Below are positions 35,901-50,900 of a stretch of 64,000 nt of DNA, piece after piece. Each line of letters starts with the position of its first letter. Positions within the stretch are counted from its first letter, which is position 1. Under the pieces are notes generated by a model. That model did no database searches. It was not told the DNA's origin and worked only from the letters and a program-made list of their open reading frames with translations. The position numbers were made by a program, and so were the translations under genes. The stretch comes from Pipra filicauda (lineage: Eukaryota > Chordata > Aves > Passeriformes > Pipridae): NCBI RefSeq assembly GCF_003945595.2, contig NW_024103441.1, positions 1,550,001-1,614,000 of the forward strand. The letters are read 5' to 3'.

Positions 35901-38900
35901 AGATACTGCTGGTTTTTCAGTCACCACTGCTCTGTGTAATAGATACTATCACCATGGGCCCCGCTCCATCTGCTGCACAGCAGACACCAGAGTCATGGAA
36001 CAGAATCACAGAATATGCTGAGCTGGAAGGGACCCCTCACAATCACTGAGTCCAACTCCTGGCTCTATGCAGGACACCCCAAGAATCACACCATGTGCAT
36101 GAAAGCATTATCCAAACACCTCTTGAACTCACATAGGCTTGGGGCTCTGACCACTGCCCTGGGGAGCCTGTTCTAATGCTCCACCTCTCTGTGGGTGAAA
36201 ACCCTTTTCCTGACATCCAACCTAAACCTCCCCATCTCAGCTCCAGCCCTTTCCTCAGGTCCTGTCACTGGTCACAAGAGTGAAGAGGTCGTGATGTACC
36301 TGCCCCTCTGCTGCCCCTCGTGAGGATGCTGAAGATCCCAACAAGGTCTGACCTCCAGGCTGAGCAAACCAAGTGACCTCAGCTGCTCCTCAAAAGGCTT
36401 CCCCTCCAGACCCTTCACCATCCTCATGGTCCTCCTTTGGATGCTCTCTAAGAGCTTAGAGTCTTTTTTATATTGTGGTGACCAAAACTCCCCCAGAACT
36501 CCAGGTGGGGCCACACCAGCACTGTCAGGGCAGGCAGAGGGCAAGGAGTGTCCTGCTGGAACCAGTCCAGGAGCTGCTGACACACCTGAACAAACTCGGC
36601 AGGGAGCTCTTTACAAGGTGTGCAGAGCATTAAAAACAAGGAGGTGTCTTCAGTCCTGAGCTACAGGTGAAGCTCACAAGACATCAACAAAAGGAAGCAA
36701 TACAGGAAAAAAGCATTTAAATATCATTTAACTCTTTCATCTCTGGAAAAACAGCAGAGAATCTTCTCCTTCCTGAGGGTTCTGGCTCTGACACTTTCAA
36801 AGACATCCCATTTGGCTTGTTTGAAGCACAAGAAACCTAAAGAAGCTGATGAAGAAACTTCTGAGAGATGTGACAAAATAAAAGTAGGATGTAATGCACA
36901 CACAACGCTCCCAAGCCCTCCAAAATTAACTGGGTATTTCCTAAGGCCTGGTCATGGCTGAACTTACAAACCATGGCTGGTTTGTATTCTGTGCAACTCC
37001 AAAGCCAAAGCACAGGACAGCGTGGGGCAGGTACCTGTGGGGGTCTCACTGCAGCCCCTGCCCCAACACCAGGTCATCCTCACTCACCCTGTGACTGCAG
37101 TGGGTTACAGTAACACCCCATTAATCCAGGAATGTGCTTTGTCATTAAACATATGACATATTTGTCATGTCACATCAGAGAGTTCACATTTCAATTAAGT
37201 ATTGTATCAAGAGCCCAATTAACACCCAGACTGCTGGAACTCACTAATTTGAGCAGGCTGAGGCTGTATCTGGAGCCCATTTTGGTTTGTGATTTAATTT
37301 TGGACAGATTATTTAAAATCAGCATTGGTATTTTACTGTAATGGTTAATTATTCCAAATGGTATTTGCTGTAGTTTAAGGAAAATATGGAAGTTGACGGT
37401 ACAAAGTCTTATTTTCTCACTGAAAAAAAGTCAAGGGAAGTTCTAAAAATAAAGGTGCAAATTCTTTGTGTGTTAGGACTGTTTCCCATCCCTTCCTGAG
37501 AGCATCACCCCTGAAAATATCCTCAAAAAAATTTCACTATTTGGTCCTGCAACTTCAGAATTCACAGTCAGTCAATACTGTTAATGCACCTTGTTAATTT
37601 GATAGGATTTGTCAGGTAGTTCCACTGGAAAATTATATAAAACTGTTCCAGATGAACAGATGATAGTGACATGAATTAAAGTGATAGAACAATAGTGGAA
37701 TATAAACCAGAAATGACACCCAAAGTGGCTGTTGATTTATTGCCATCCTGAGTTTGGTTCTGGGCTTCCATGTATATTAGTGCTACAAATCTGGGTCCAT
37801 TTAGCAGCGAGATGCTCATACATACATCACCAGCTCCTGCTCCAAGCCAAGGTCACTCCCCATTGCATCAATCTTTTCAGCAGAGGCTACTTCACCATTT
37901 TGTAACCATCTCAGATGGAACAGACTTCCTCCTCTTTCATCTTTTTTTTATCATGTAAAATACACTCTAACTTCTATTATTTTTATCTGCAAATTGTCGC
38001 TGTATACTTCATCCATTATTTCTGTATCTCGACATCGCTGGCTCAAGCTCACCCACATCCAGAGAGCACATTGACAAAGAATGTTGTCTTTTTTTTGTTA
38101 TTGTTCTCACAATCTGGATGTGTTGAAACCTAAAATCAAAACAGCATTGTGTCTGAGGCTTCTGCAGCCTCTGTCTCACAGCACAAATCAGTCATACTCA
38201 AAACCCAAGTAAAAATGCTGCTCCTACTATTTTTTTAATTCATTCATTTTATCAAAAGAAATGTCATCGATGTGTCCAGTAACACTGTTCTGTTCTTGCT
38301 TCCTTTGTTGGGGTCTGCAAGAGCCCCCCCTTTCCTGAAATACTTGCCAGCAACCGTTTTCCCAGACAATATGTTCCTGTTAGTTCTGCTAATGTGATAC
38401 ACAAGCAAATGTGTCTTATTCCTCCATAACATGATAGAGCCTTTGTAAAACTGCTGAGAGTGCTGCTGTGTGTGCACTGCCCTGTGATATGGGCTGAAAC
38501 ACAAACCCCAGACCTTAAACTGCAATAAAACTCTCACTTGAGGGCTGGGCATTCCTCCCATGGTCATCCACAGACTGGCTTTTACTACAGAGCTATACAC
38601 AGTGTAGGGAGGGGTGAGGGGCTACACTGAGGGTCTTCTCCACCATTTCTGGGTTCTGTCACATGTAATCAACCTTCCATGGGGTTATTTGGAGCACATG
38701 TCCCAAATCCACACGGGTGTTTCCAGTGCACCCACGGTCCCTTGGCCGATCTGCTCTCGCACAGCCAACAAGGAGCAAAGGAATGACTTGGGATTCTCAG
38801 GGTCCTGTCACTTTGCTGTGGCTGATGGCACAAAAATGCTACAGAGAAACTGGCCATCATCAAACTGCCAGAGAACAGCTCCCAGAACAGTTACTCTGAG

Positions 38901-41900
38901 CAAAAACAAAAAATTAGCCCCCATTTTTTCCATTCAGGGTGGAAGGAGCAGTCTGTCACTCATAGGTAACACGTAACACTCAGCAGCAGCCCGAACCCAA
39001 ACAGCCCCTTTGTACTTTTTTTACCAGTGTTTCTCTTTTAATACCTTTAAAAAATTCAGGAAAAACCTCAGCAACATACACTCACTTCAAATTTATTGAA
39101 AGGTTTTGATTCTCTACATTTGTCCAAGCTTTGAACACCCACTGGGGTTTTCTTTGATTTTTGAAAAATAATTAGATTATAAAACCCCCATTGTCAGTGC
39201 ACTGCCATCAAACCCATACAAGTTCACAGATTGTTATAAAAGGGAAATTTTATGGTCCTTACAGCACTGGGCAGGGTCAGCTCCTCCACTGCTGCACAAG
39301 TTAAGCCATTTGTTTCATTTAACAGCTCTTCTCCCTTAACCATTTATCTTTAGTGATCTGTCACGACCTTTTCAAGCTCTCATTTCTGACACTTCCCAGA
39401 TACAGTGAGTCAAACTTCACTGGAAGCAAACTATCACACCCCGAGAGTTTGCTCGAATGCAGCGAACATGCCCAGCACTGCCCTGCTCCAGCACCAGCAG
39501 ATAAATCCTGCCTTAACTAGACAGCTCAAAATAAACCAAAAAAGCCTCTTCTGGGGGAATTTTACAGACATGTACTCTTCCATGTGCTTCAGGATGGAAG
39601 AATGAAGGGACTGTACTGACAATAATACAGGAATTGGTATAGTTTAAATTTAACAATTCTGCTGAACTCTACAGAATAAATGTATTTTGTAAACATTATG
39701 GCACTTAATATTTTACTGCTGAATCATTTCTTTATGGAAGGTATTTGCAGGAATGTCACAGGTCACCTACCAATGCATCATTAATCAAATTTTCACAATT
39801 TAAACACAAAGATAAAAAGCCATTCAATCATTTTAAAACAGTAATGGGGCTTTTATAATTCAGGATTCTGTCAGCCCTTGGCCTTCGGGTTTTCAAAAGC
39901 ATTCAGCAAGCCAATAGGGACAATATAAAACCTTAGAGAATGCTCGTTTTATTTTGTTCCACCTCAGATTCCACTTGGTTGTTAAAATCTTTCAGTCTCA
40001 GAAAAGGAAAAACCCAATAATTCTTAATTTTGCAAAGCCTCATTTAAAAATAATAAAACAGTTGGCAAGAAGCTTTCCATTAGGAAGCTTAGATTGAAAA
40101 AAAAGATATGAGGTCATTAAATAATGGCCTTCGTTCAGAGGCAACATGTGCAACTGATTGGGGGTAATAAAAATACTGAAGAATTTTCAACTGAAAGGAA
40201 TTTTTTTAACCACTGAAATGCTAGAAACACTTTCAAATGCTCCACGAGAAAATGGACCAAGGTGATAGTGACTGCTTTAAAACAGCCTGAGGTGGACAGG
40301 CAGCTGTCAGAGACGGCCAAAGGCCTGAGCTGCTCCGTTCTCCCCGGCATTCCGGCAGGGATGGAGTTACCTAACTGCACGTCCGTGGTGAACCGCAGCC
40401 GGTGGATCATGCTGACTTTGAAGGACTTGTAATGGTGGCTGCTGAGCATGTCCTGCACTGTGGCAATATCGATCTGGGGGTCCTCCTCCGAGACCTCTTC
40501 TCCTCTGGAACCTGCAGAACAAGCCAAGAGCAGTGAAGGGCAGGTTTGGCACCGGCTCACACGCAGCCGGCGCGGCCGCACAGGGCTGGGGGAGGGAGAA
40601 CTACATGCTCAGCTTTGTGTCTCTGGGAGGTGGAAATTCCCCCCTCCATCCCAGAACAAAGTCACTGAGGCACTCAGGACATGATGACAGACATCTGTGG
40701 CCACATGAGGAGCAGCCCAATGTCCCAGCAGCAGGTTCCCAGCGGGCAGGAGGCAGCCCTGGACCACAGGGATCCTGGGGGGACCCTGCTGGGCACCCAC
40801 AGCCTGTCACCAGGAAGGAGCCCGGGGAGGGGCCTGTGCCCAGAGGTGCCACCCTCGATGCCTGCACTGGCACAGATCTCCCATGGTCCAGCACCCCCAC
40901 GTGCTGTGGCGCCGGCAGCACCTCGGGCACGCTGATGCAAAGCCTCCCTTTATTTACTGATGAGTATTCTCATCACCACTGCAGATACTGCCTTTATAAA
41001 AGGTAACAACTCATTAAACCAAAATGCCAATTACTGAAAAAATATAACGCACTTTAAAGATTTTTTACCTTTTATGACGTTGGATTAACACCAATTCCAA
41101 CATTACTATAATGCGATTTATAATTGTGCGCGGAGTAATTTCGATGCCAGCTGCTAATAAAGCACCTCAGCTCGAAATGATCGTTCAGATGCTGGTAGAT
41201 AAAGTGGCATAAATATGCTTGAAAACTGATTTAGCTTCTTACAGGAGATCCTGAGGAATGACACGTTTTGTTTAATATCCTGGCTAATGTAGTCCTAAAA
41301 GCTGAACCAACTGCCAGTTCAGAGAACTAAATTTGCTGCAGGAGATTAATGAAAACTTTATATTTTGCTGAAATTTTAATAACGGGAAGATGAGATGACG
41401 GAATTTTAGTACAGATCTTAAAGCTCCAGCAAGGCAGGTACCAACTTGTCAGATTTTTCAGCATTAATTTTGATTGAGACTTGCACCATTGGAGCAGTCT
41501 CAACACTAATGCTCCCCGTGCCGACCTTTCCTGCTGGGATGTACATTCCCATCTGTCCAGGGATCGCAGGGAAGCCACGGTGGGTTTCCATGTTTGGGTT
41601 CCAGTGACAAAGGGGTGGTTTGCCAGGAAAGGCCATGGGTCTGGGGAGGAAAACCCTGGCACGTGTCTCCGACCCAGACGGATGCAGGAGCAGGATCCCT
41701 TTGGATGGGGACACTGAGAGCTGCTGAAGGACACGCTGTTTGCTGAGCACGGGGGGCTGTCGAGGTTGTGGCATCACCAGGACAAGTGCAGGTGGGAGAA
41801 GGGAAGCCCCTGTGAGCAGGGAGCACTTCTGCTGCATTCCCTGTCTCCCTGCTAATTCCATAGCACCACTGCTTACCATAAACATCTTTCCTGTCTACAC

Positions 41901-44900
41901 CAAAGCAAGGTGAGGATCTGCTGTTAAATGACTCAAAATCCACATTGAGAGCATAAAGCAGGAGATTCCTGTGTCAAAGATGTTCAGCAGAGCTTTCCAA
42001 GTGCTGCCCTCCCCACGTACCACAGACCTTCTTTGGGGAAGTGGGACACTGAGGGGTTAAACTACAAATTGGGCTGTGCCATTCGACTTGAAAGGATTCC
42101 AAAAATCAAATGAAACAGTCTCCATGTGAATTTATGCAGAGCCATCTTAACACTGCAACCACTCCATGCTCCAGAATGACAAGATAAATTGTAATGGCTC
42201 CTTCCAAGACATTACAATGCATTTTGTCACAGACCCCTGTGTTAATGTCTCTATACTATGGATTATCATAATGTATCATGTCAAACCCTCATGCTGCACT
42301 ACTCCAAAGATACACTGAGATATGTCAAACTTTTTGGTGCACTTAAAAGCCTCTTGAGAGACTGTGGCATGGCAGTGCCTGAAAGTGAGGCAGGAGGGTG
42401 GCAGTGGCACGGCAGCCCTGCTGCTGGGTGCCAGCTGGGACCCTCCTCCCCGAGGGAAAGCAGGGACATGCCCCTGCAGCCCTGTCCCCACAGTGTGTGG
42501 CCATGACACACTGCTGGGGTGTGAGCTGCAGCAGGACACGTGGGGACACCTGGGACAGATGGGGACACAGTGGGGCAGGGAAGGACCCACAGTGACAAGG
42601 GGTCACTGCGGGTGGGGGGACAGGAGCCCTGGGCCTCACACAGGGAGGTCCTTAGTGCTGTCCCTAACAAAGCCCTGCTCCCAGATGCAGAGGGGTTCCC
42701 AGTGGGAGTGAGGTGCCACATGCTGCCTCTGCCAACTCAGTGACAGGGCTCTGGCTGGTGATGGGCAGTGCTGCAGGAGGGTGTTAAACACAGAGTTACC
42801 TGTGAGGGAGCGTCAGCACCCACAGCCAAACTGAATCAGCAGTGACCAGAAATGCAGAAATATCACAGAAAGTGGCAACACAGCGACCTCCCTCCCACAC
42901 CTCCTGTGGAATGTGCTTAGAACACTCCACAGGATCAGGACCCGCAGGACACCCTGAGGGTACCACTGTCCCTGTGCCCCCGACCCCCCCCGGCTCTGAA
43001 CTGCCCCAGCCTGGCCATCCACCCGGATTATGGCACAGGGGGGACACCACGGGACAATGTTACACAGCTCTGATGATGCTGAGGCTTCTCAGATTTCACT
43101 TACCCAAAATAAAAGTATTAGAAAGAAAATTTGCAGCCTGCCAGGTCACATCCAGGAAAAAAACCGTGGCTGTAACTAAACCTGTGAGCATCTGCCAGTG
43201 CTGCAGCCCTGGGGCAGGATTCTGCCCTGGAAGCCTCTCAGATCTGCCCTGTGTCTGTAACCTTGGCCATCTCTGTTTCATGAACTTTGTGAACAGATTC
43301 AGCTTCACAGGATTTCTAAGTTGCTGCTCTTGGGAGAGCAGCCAGGAACTGCCCCATCACACAGATCCTGTGCCTGAGGATGGCAGGACACAGACCCCGA
43401 GGGACTCTGTGACACACGGAGTTAAACTGGTCCACCCAGAGGGACTCTGTGACACACGGAGTTAAACTGGTCCCTCGGGCCAATCCCCTCATTGAAACTC
43501 CTGACTTTCAAATGAGACAAACAGCAACAGGACAACAGCACCAGAACCACGAGCCTGAAATAAGGCAGAAGCTAAACAAGAGCCTCCTCTGATGGGGACT
43601 CAGCTAAACCAGGAGCCTCCTCCAACAGGGACCCCTGCCAGCACCAGAGGACAGATAAAAATGACTCATTAGGAATACCAGAATATTGAAATGCCATATG
43701 CAGACTATTCAAGAGCAAGTGAACCTGTATTTCCTCGATAAAACAACAAAATACAAAGTTAACTGCACTGCAAAAATGTCCCTTATTACTTTAATGTACT
43801 AGAATATTGCTTAATGAAAGTTCTTAATTGCAATACAATTAATTACATACACAGAGTCCCCAATTACATTTTCCAATAAGACACTGGCTTTGCTATAGGT
43901 CTAAAGGCACTAAACCAATTTTAATATATTAAGACCAATTTCCCTTGAATACTAATTACTATCTAATGATAAAATGAGAAAGAGGAACTTTCCAGAAGTA
44001 AGATGGCAAGAATAAAACTAAATTAGCCATGAACAGTTTGCTACCACACATAAAGGCATTTCACATTACAAAGTGCAGCTTTCAGTTTAAAGATAAATCT
44101 TTGTTCGAGTTAAAAGTTCTGCACACTGGAAGCAGTTTATTAGCTTGAATGCTATTAGGAAATGCTGGATGGAAAGGGGATTTCTCCATACATATTTCTT
44201 AATAATGGAAAGTTCTTTGTTTCATTTAATACCCTGAAATATAAACTTTCTGCTGCCCAAAGGAACATGGCAGCTCTTCTCCCAGCAGATGCTTGGCATC
44301 ATCCATATATATATTTATAAATGACTACGAGACTATGAAGAGCACATTTACAAGCAATAGGTGTTACAACAGAGCTTTTCCTGACTGGCATATTGAAGCT
44401 AAAAGTATTTCAAATCAAGACAGAATGCACAAAGTGAATATTTCAGTTTGATGATAGGATTGTCAAGCCATTATTTTATTAATAGTGCAAAACTGTCAAT
44501 ATTTCTATTCTAATGTCACACCAAAAGATACCTCCTAAGCACCCCAAAAAGCACTCTCTGGCTGTGCAGGGGGGAGCCAGGGATTGTGACTGATCTCACA
44601 CACTGTATTGCCCTTGAGCCCCTCTGTGTGCAGGGCCAACACAAATCCCTGAGCAGGGACAGTGCAGGATCACTTTAAATTCACCCATTTGGGGGGCAGA
44701 AACGACAAACATAACGTTTCTCCTGTGTTCCTTATTCATGTTTGGGATCAATTCAGAAAGCACTCAGAAAAGAGGCAGAATTCACCAAAGTGTTCATTAT
44801 TTTGCCTAGATTCCTGTCAGCCTTGAGCAAACCAAAGCTGAGACTTGCTCCTGAACTCCAGAGTCAAAGTGTCAGTTCTGCCTTTGCTCTCCCAGGTGCC

Positions 44901-47900
44901 AGGCATGGCTGATGAACACAAGACCCATGACTGGGACCAAAAGCCACCACCCACGCAGTGATGCCACTGCAGACGGGCAGGATGGTGGCTGGAGAAGCAC
45001 CAGGAGCTCAGTGAGCCCAGGGAGTCCTTGGGGTCCAGCCCAGGGTGTTCTCTGCCATGGGAATCCCCATCCTAGATGGGCTCCACATTATGCTCTTAGA
45101 TAGGCACCATCAATTTGCTTAATGAGGGCAGGAGAGTTCACCAGTTGAGGGAATTTTGACCTGGCAGCCTCGGGGGTCCATCCCACACCTCTCCACATGC
45201 TGCTCTGCAGAGAAGCAGGGCTTGCTTTGGTGTCCCCTGGCCTGGGAGGGGAGAGGAGTGATGTAGCACAAGGACTTTGGGGAAAGGGAAAGGTGTCCCC
45301 TCAACGCTACATTTATTGACAATTATTTTGAGCCAAGGCCCCTAAGGTTCTCCTGGAGTATTTGCTGCTCAAGCAGAGCAGACCCACTGCCTCCTGCTAC
45401 AGAACTTACAAACTTAAGACAGATTTACTGTTAAAGTAACAGTACAACCTGAACCCAAGTCACTCATGAGAGCAAAGACCTGCAGAAGATACAGCTATAG
45501 GCCACAGCCTGGATTCCTCCACAGATGATGAAAATACATTAAAAATGAAGTATATACAATATTCTTTTAATTACAGAGCCTTGGTTAAAAAAAATGTTAT
45601 TTTAAATCACATGCAAAGCCTATGGAAGTATGACTAGTGTGCATCGTTTCATAGATTAAAAATCAATACAAAAGTAATAGGTGGGATGCAGACGTCGGGG
45701 AATTCTGGCTTGTGGAAGAGCACAACTCGATTAGCGAGGTCAGAACTGCTCCATTTCCTCAGCACAGCCTCCCTGCTCCCTCCTGCCGTGGGCACAGCCC
45801 CTCTGCTCCCTCCTGCCAAGGTCTCTCCTGCAGTTTCTTAGAACCATTTTATGAAGAAATGAACCAGGAGCACCAGGAATATTTTGGGAGCAAGTCCCAC
45901 CCTACGGAGAGCAGCGGCCAAACCCAAGAGTGTTAATCTGAGCCCCAGCAGTGCTGCAGGTCTGGGGAGCTCGTGGTGCTGTCTCACCTCTGCTATTCCA
46001 TGAACAGAGCAGGGGCTGCTATTCCCTGCTGGAATTAGGAGGTGCTCTGGGGAGGCTCTGCTGCCATTTGGAGATAAAATACAGTTGCTACAGCCAAAAA
46101 GTATCAGTGGAAAGGTCTAATCTTTGCACAGAAAGAAAAACCTCTTCTATGACTTGAAACAGGCTCTTACTCTGGCTGTGTGCAGTGTGGGCTTGGCTGA
46201 GAGCAGGAATGTGACTGGTTTTACTCATTAGTACAATCAACATTTTTACACAAAATGGAACAAAAGAGCCCCAAAACCGAGAGTGTGACTGTTGTAAAGA
46301 ATGAAGAATGAACCAAAATGCTATGGAAACAAACACAAATCAATGTTAGGTGTCTCTTTTTTAAAGTTTCATGTCATTTCATGAAAAGAAATAAATAAGG
46401 AAATAATATTAGAACATTAAAACAGTAATAGAATAAAAATATTTGAGCATAGCTGGAGAGAAGATTATTTTTCTGGCACTTCAAAAATCATCAAACTGCT
46501 CTAGTTACTTCTGCATGGCTAATTTCTTTAAATTTTATTAGAAAACCCCAGTGCCTCTGACAGCCACATTGACCTGGCACAACACACTGCAGACCAACCC
46601 CTCGACTCACTGAGCAGCGTCTGCAACACAGACAGGTTCATATTTCGTGTTTTTCAGGGTTGGTCATAACTTTACAGAGCAGAGTTTAACAGCGAAAGAT
46701 TAATCATGAAGTGATAAACAGGATGCAGACTATTTACTAGAGGTATGAAATCCATCATTTCCCTCTGGAATATTGTTTTGGCACCACGGAAAGTGCCTCG
46801 GGACAGAGAGTCTCGTCAAAATGTACTTGCCCAGACAGTACAGCTTGTGTTCCAAAATACATAACTGAAGTGAGTTTAAGCAGTTTACAAGAGCAAAAGT
46901 GAAAATGGGAAACATACTGTTCTCCCGGACAAGGCAGAATTCCAAAGTGCTCTGGCTCTCCAAGGTACAGTCTAAATCTACTGGGACATTAGGTTCACTC
47001 TGCTTCTCCAGCCGATACTGAGGACCTGAAACATAAAGTAACTTGTAAAATCATCCGTTTTCTAACAAAGTGATGGCTTAGCACGTTCAACTAACACGAG
47101 GTTATTTGCAGCCCAGGAGCAGAGCAGGTGGGTGTTGATGTCTCAAAACTCTTTGCCAAAGGAAAGGGCCCTGTCAGAAGGTGGAGGATGGTGTGGAACC
47201 TGATACAATTCCAGGTGAACCCCACGAGTCAGCTCCGGCCCTGCCATCCTGGCAGTGGTCAGGGAGGGGGGAGACCCAAGTGCACAGAGCTCCATGGGGG
47301 ACCCTGGAAGAAGGAAAGCCCCTCCCAAGGGCAGGAGCTGGTGGGGGCTGTGCTCCCACCCTCCAACAGTATGGGGTGATTCCACTCCTGCTCACATCTG
47401 AGACATGAAGTGCACACCAAGTTCTCAGCTGTGTGATTTCAGCATAACCTGGCAAAATAATGCTACACAGATACCTGAAAAATCTTAAGTAATGCAAAGC
47501 ACCTTTAACCAGGTCTTAATGTAACAAAAAACATAGAACTGAAATAACGAAATCTATTCCCCCTTTATCAGTACTTAAAATATTTCCGACTGTTTCCTGA
47601 CTTTGAATTATGAGCATATATGATGAAATATTTAAAACATATAAAAAAATTAAGTCTTTCAGCCTCGGATGGCATGCCTAAGGAATGGAATTTGTTAGCC
47701 AATTAATTTTAAATTTACTACAGCAGAATTTCAATTATGGCTTCTCATTCCATCTCCCCAAAGCCACGTGAAGCTGCTCGGCCCAGGCGTGTTTCCTCCC
47801 CAAGCAGAACGTTACGGAGCCCCCTTATTCCCAGTGACACTCAGAGCAGACATGGTGCCAGGCTTTTTGCAGGACACAGGAGGAAACCCACCCTGCCCAG

Positions 47901-50900
47901 CACAACCAGTGATGGCACGTGGAGCTGTCGAAGCATCTGCAGCACAAACTGCACTCGAGAAGCAGTGGAGACGTCTCAGTGCAGCACAAAGAAAGGCAAA
48001 CAGACCCAGCACCATTGCTGCTCCTCTCCCAGCCACTGGAAATGTGATTAACAATTTAAAATAAATTAAATAAACAGAGGCCTGGCTTGTTAGGCAGAAG
48101 CAAAATATACTGAATTGAAACAAATCTCAAAGCAGTAAATCAATTTGGATTTAAAAACCAGTGTAGGTTTAAGAACAGGATCAATGACAGCAAAACCTGC
48201 TGGCTTTGTCCATTCGCCACAAGCATCTTCCAGAGATTCCCAAGCCCCACTGAGGGAACTGCTGGTTCCCATCTGGACATTGGTGCTGTTGGTACCAGGT
48301 ACCAAACTCCTGCTCCGGGCACTCCCACCACAGACAGAGCTCTTGCTGCCACTGGAGCTCCAGAGCAGTGTGCCCAGGATGGCACCTGCTGACACCAGTG
48401 CCTTCGCTGTGCCCCAGCTCCCCGGCTCCACCACAGCCTCTGTCCTGCTCCCCCCCCAAAACCATCTCAAATCAGAGCAGAGCAAGGAGTGAAATTCCCC
48501 TGTCTTGGAACTAATGGCTGAGTGCCAGCCCAGGGTACCTCTGGCATGGAGAGATGAACTCGCCTGGTGCTTCCCAGACAGTGGGATGAGGCAAAGGACA
48601 GACATCAGTGCTACCAAAGCCTTCAAACCACCCCAGGCTCTCACACACATGACGACAAGGTTAAACCCAGGAGCATGGCAGGGGCTCACCATCCCTCTGT
48701 GTGGATCTGATTCCAGCAGCTGGATCCACTCCAAAGAACAGCATCACCTATGTCAGCAACACTCCTCATGCTGCTGAACCCTGTGGAGAGCCAACAGGGA
48801 TCACACCCTCCAAATCACCCTGCCAGCGGCAAAGGATGATTTTTATCTGGAGCAGTTTGAGAATTCCATGATCAGGTAAATTATTTTATCCAGTTTGTGT
48901 CAAGCCTGTGTTAACTCTGCTAATAAAGCAGGGAACTAGAGCTCTGGAGAGGAAACAGGTCAACCTGCCTTCTGGATAACTCTTTGAAAACAGAAAATAC
49001 TAAGAAATTAATAAGAAAAGTGTAAATGGCTTTTAAGAGAGTATCTACTCTTCAATAATGCTTTAAATATCTGTCCACATTTACATGACCCCTGCTTCCC
49101 AACAGATGAAGAATGTTAGGCTGACTCTGTGGAGGAGTTTTACTACCAGGCTTCTCTCACAGGTTCAAAGGATGTCTCTGTAGTAGGAACATTGGATAAT
49201 TTAATGGTCTCCCACTGGAATCCTGCTCTGTGAATTTCAACAAAATTTCAAGTGGCAATACCAAAGCTGGATTTTATGGATTTCTGTAATCTCATGCAAA
49301 CGCTCTATGCAGTTGCAAGATAAACCTTTAAAATCCTAGCATAGATGGTCCTGGCCAGGGATCCAAGCCAAGCTCTCCCACTGATGGCAGCTCCCAGTGC
49401 TCCCTGTTTAACCACTGACACCACAGATTCTGTCCACAGATACCCACCGTGCTTGGCTATTTCAAGATACTCCTTTAAAGAGAGGAATGTTTACCAGGAA
49501 TTAAAACCAAGGAAGCAGCTGCCAACACCCACAGCTTCCCTGTGCACACACAAAGGTGCCGGGAAGAATCCCACCATATAATCAAATTAAGTGTCTCCCT
49601 TACAGGAGGGAATGGCCACCCGCATACCAACAAACCAATTCTGTTGCCATTTAAGCTGCAAAGCCTTCAGAAAGGGCTTTTGAAAGCACGACCCATCAGT
49701 TCTAATTTTTAAAACTTATCCTTTCAGTCAAGACTAGAAAAAGGCCCATTCCAACTTTTATCTCCACTACAAAGTGCTGTTATCTTGGGCTGTTGTCAGG
49801 AGCTCTCTCTCTCTTTCTGCTGACAAGCAGAGACGAGAGAGATAAGATTGGGAACGAATCTCACTTCTCTGAGTAAATAAATAATCAATACTCATCTAAA
49901 TGTAAATGAGAAAGTATCCCCCTCTGATAACAGGGCTCTTATCAAACAGCCAATTTTCTGCAGACATTTGGCCTCAACCAAATCACCATCATTCAGCCCC
50001 AGCCTAATGGCTAAAAATCGTAACTAAATTGAACCGATCACCAGAGATCAACTAAGTTCAGCCATGGCTACTACGGGTTCAAATGTTTGGAATGCAATTT
50101 TTCCCCCATTAACTTTCAATAGCAATGAAGAATGCCACGGTCAGGGGTGAATCTGCACAATAAACAACACTAACACTCCAACGGGGAACCAGGCTTTAAA
50201 CAAAACCCCAACCAAACCCCTCTCCATCTCCAAACTAGTTATTAGGGTGAACTAAGGATTAAAAAAAGAATATTTCATGTTTGTGGACTTGTCAGGCCTA
50301 AACTAAACAGATCAGTATCAACAAAAACCCCAGCTGGCTTAAAACTGAGCCTATATACCCGAGTTTATTGCACTGTGTGAGGAAAAGAATCCCCTTTTGT
50401 TCCACAGAGCCATTGCCAGCCCGACGTTTCGGGGGAGCAGCTCCTGTCTAAGAACAGGATAAAACCCTCCCAATTCACCAGCCCCAGCCCTTGCACTCCA
50501 CAGACACCTCTTGTACCCCGCTGTGCCTTTTCCACACTAGGAAAGCCCTTTCCTCCTCAGCACCTGCTCCTTGTTTCACATATCTGATTCACTTTCACAT
50601 TCATCCCTTTCTGTATCTCTTTACTTCTGTATTATCTTTTTTGAGATAAAATATTGCAAATGAGATGTGGTCACACTGGGATTTATGGACTGGCATAGTG
50701 ATATTGGTTTGTTCCCCATTCCTTTCCTAATTCCTGAAGTTCCATTTGTCATTCTGACCTGGAGCTGAAGTGTTCAGAGGAACTACTCAGGATACTCAGG
50801 ATACTTTTCCTGACTGATGGAAGGTAATTAGAGCCCGTGATTCTACACACATAGTTACAGTTGCTTTTCACCATGTATATTATTTTGCACTCATTGACAC

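Larger units (their letters stand above)
40512..46917 (-). other. MAPKAP1: MAPKAP1 intron, 6.4 kb
   Basis: Contains a strong conserved-looking island (40970-41330) and a 40-bp tandem duplication (43400-43473). An AT-rich stretch at 43.65-44.5 kb is unique-looking but has no clear boundary. No other gene or repeat recognised. Confidence 0.88.

Noticed and set aside
36272..36583. 103-codon open frame on the - strand
   Set aside because: It is the remnant reverse-transcriptase tail of a CR1 copy, annotated as a mobile element rather than a gene.
49797..49845. Possible hairpin around tctgct-gacaagcaga with CT/GA-rich arms
   Set aside because: Only about six base pairs are contiguous. The CT/GA arms pair poorly once aligned, so no structured RNA is supported.
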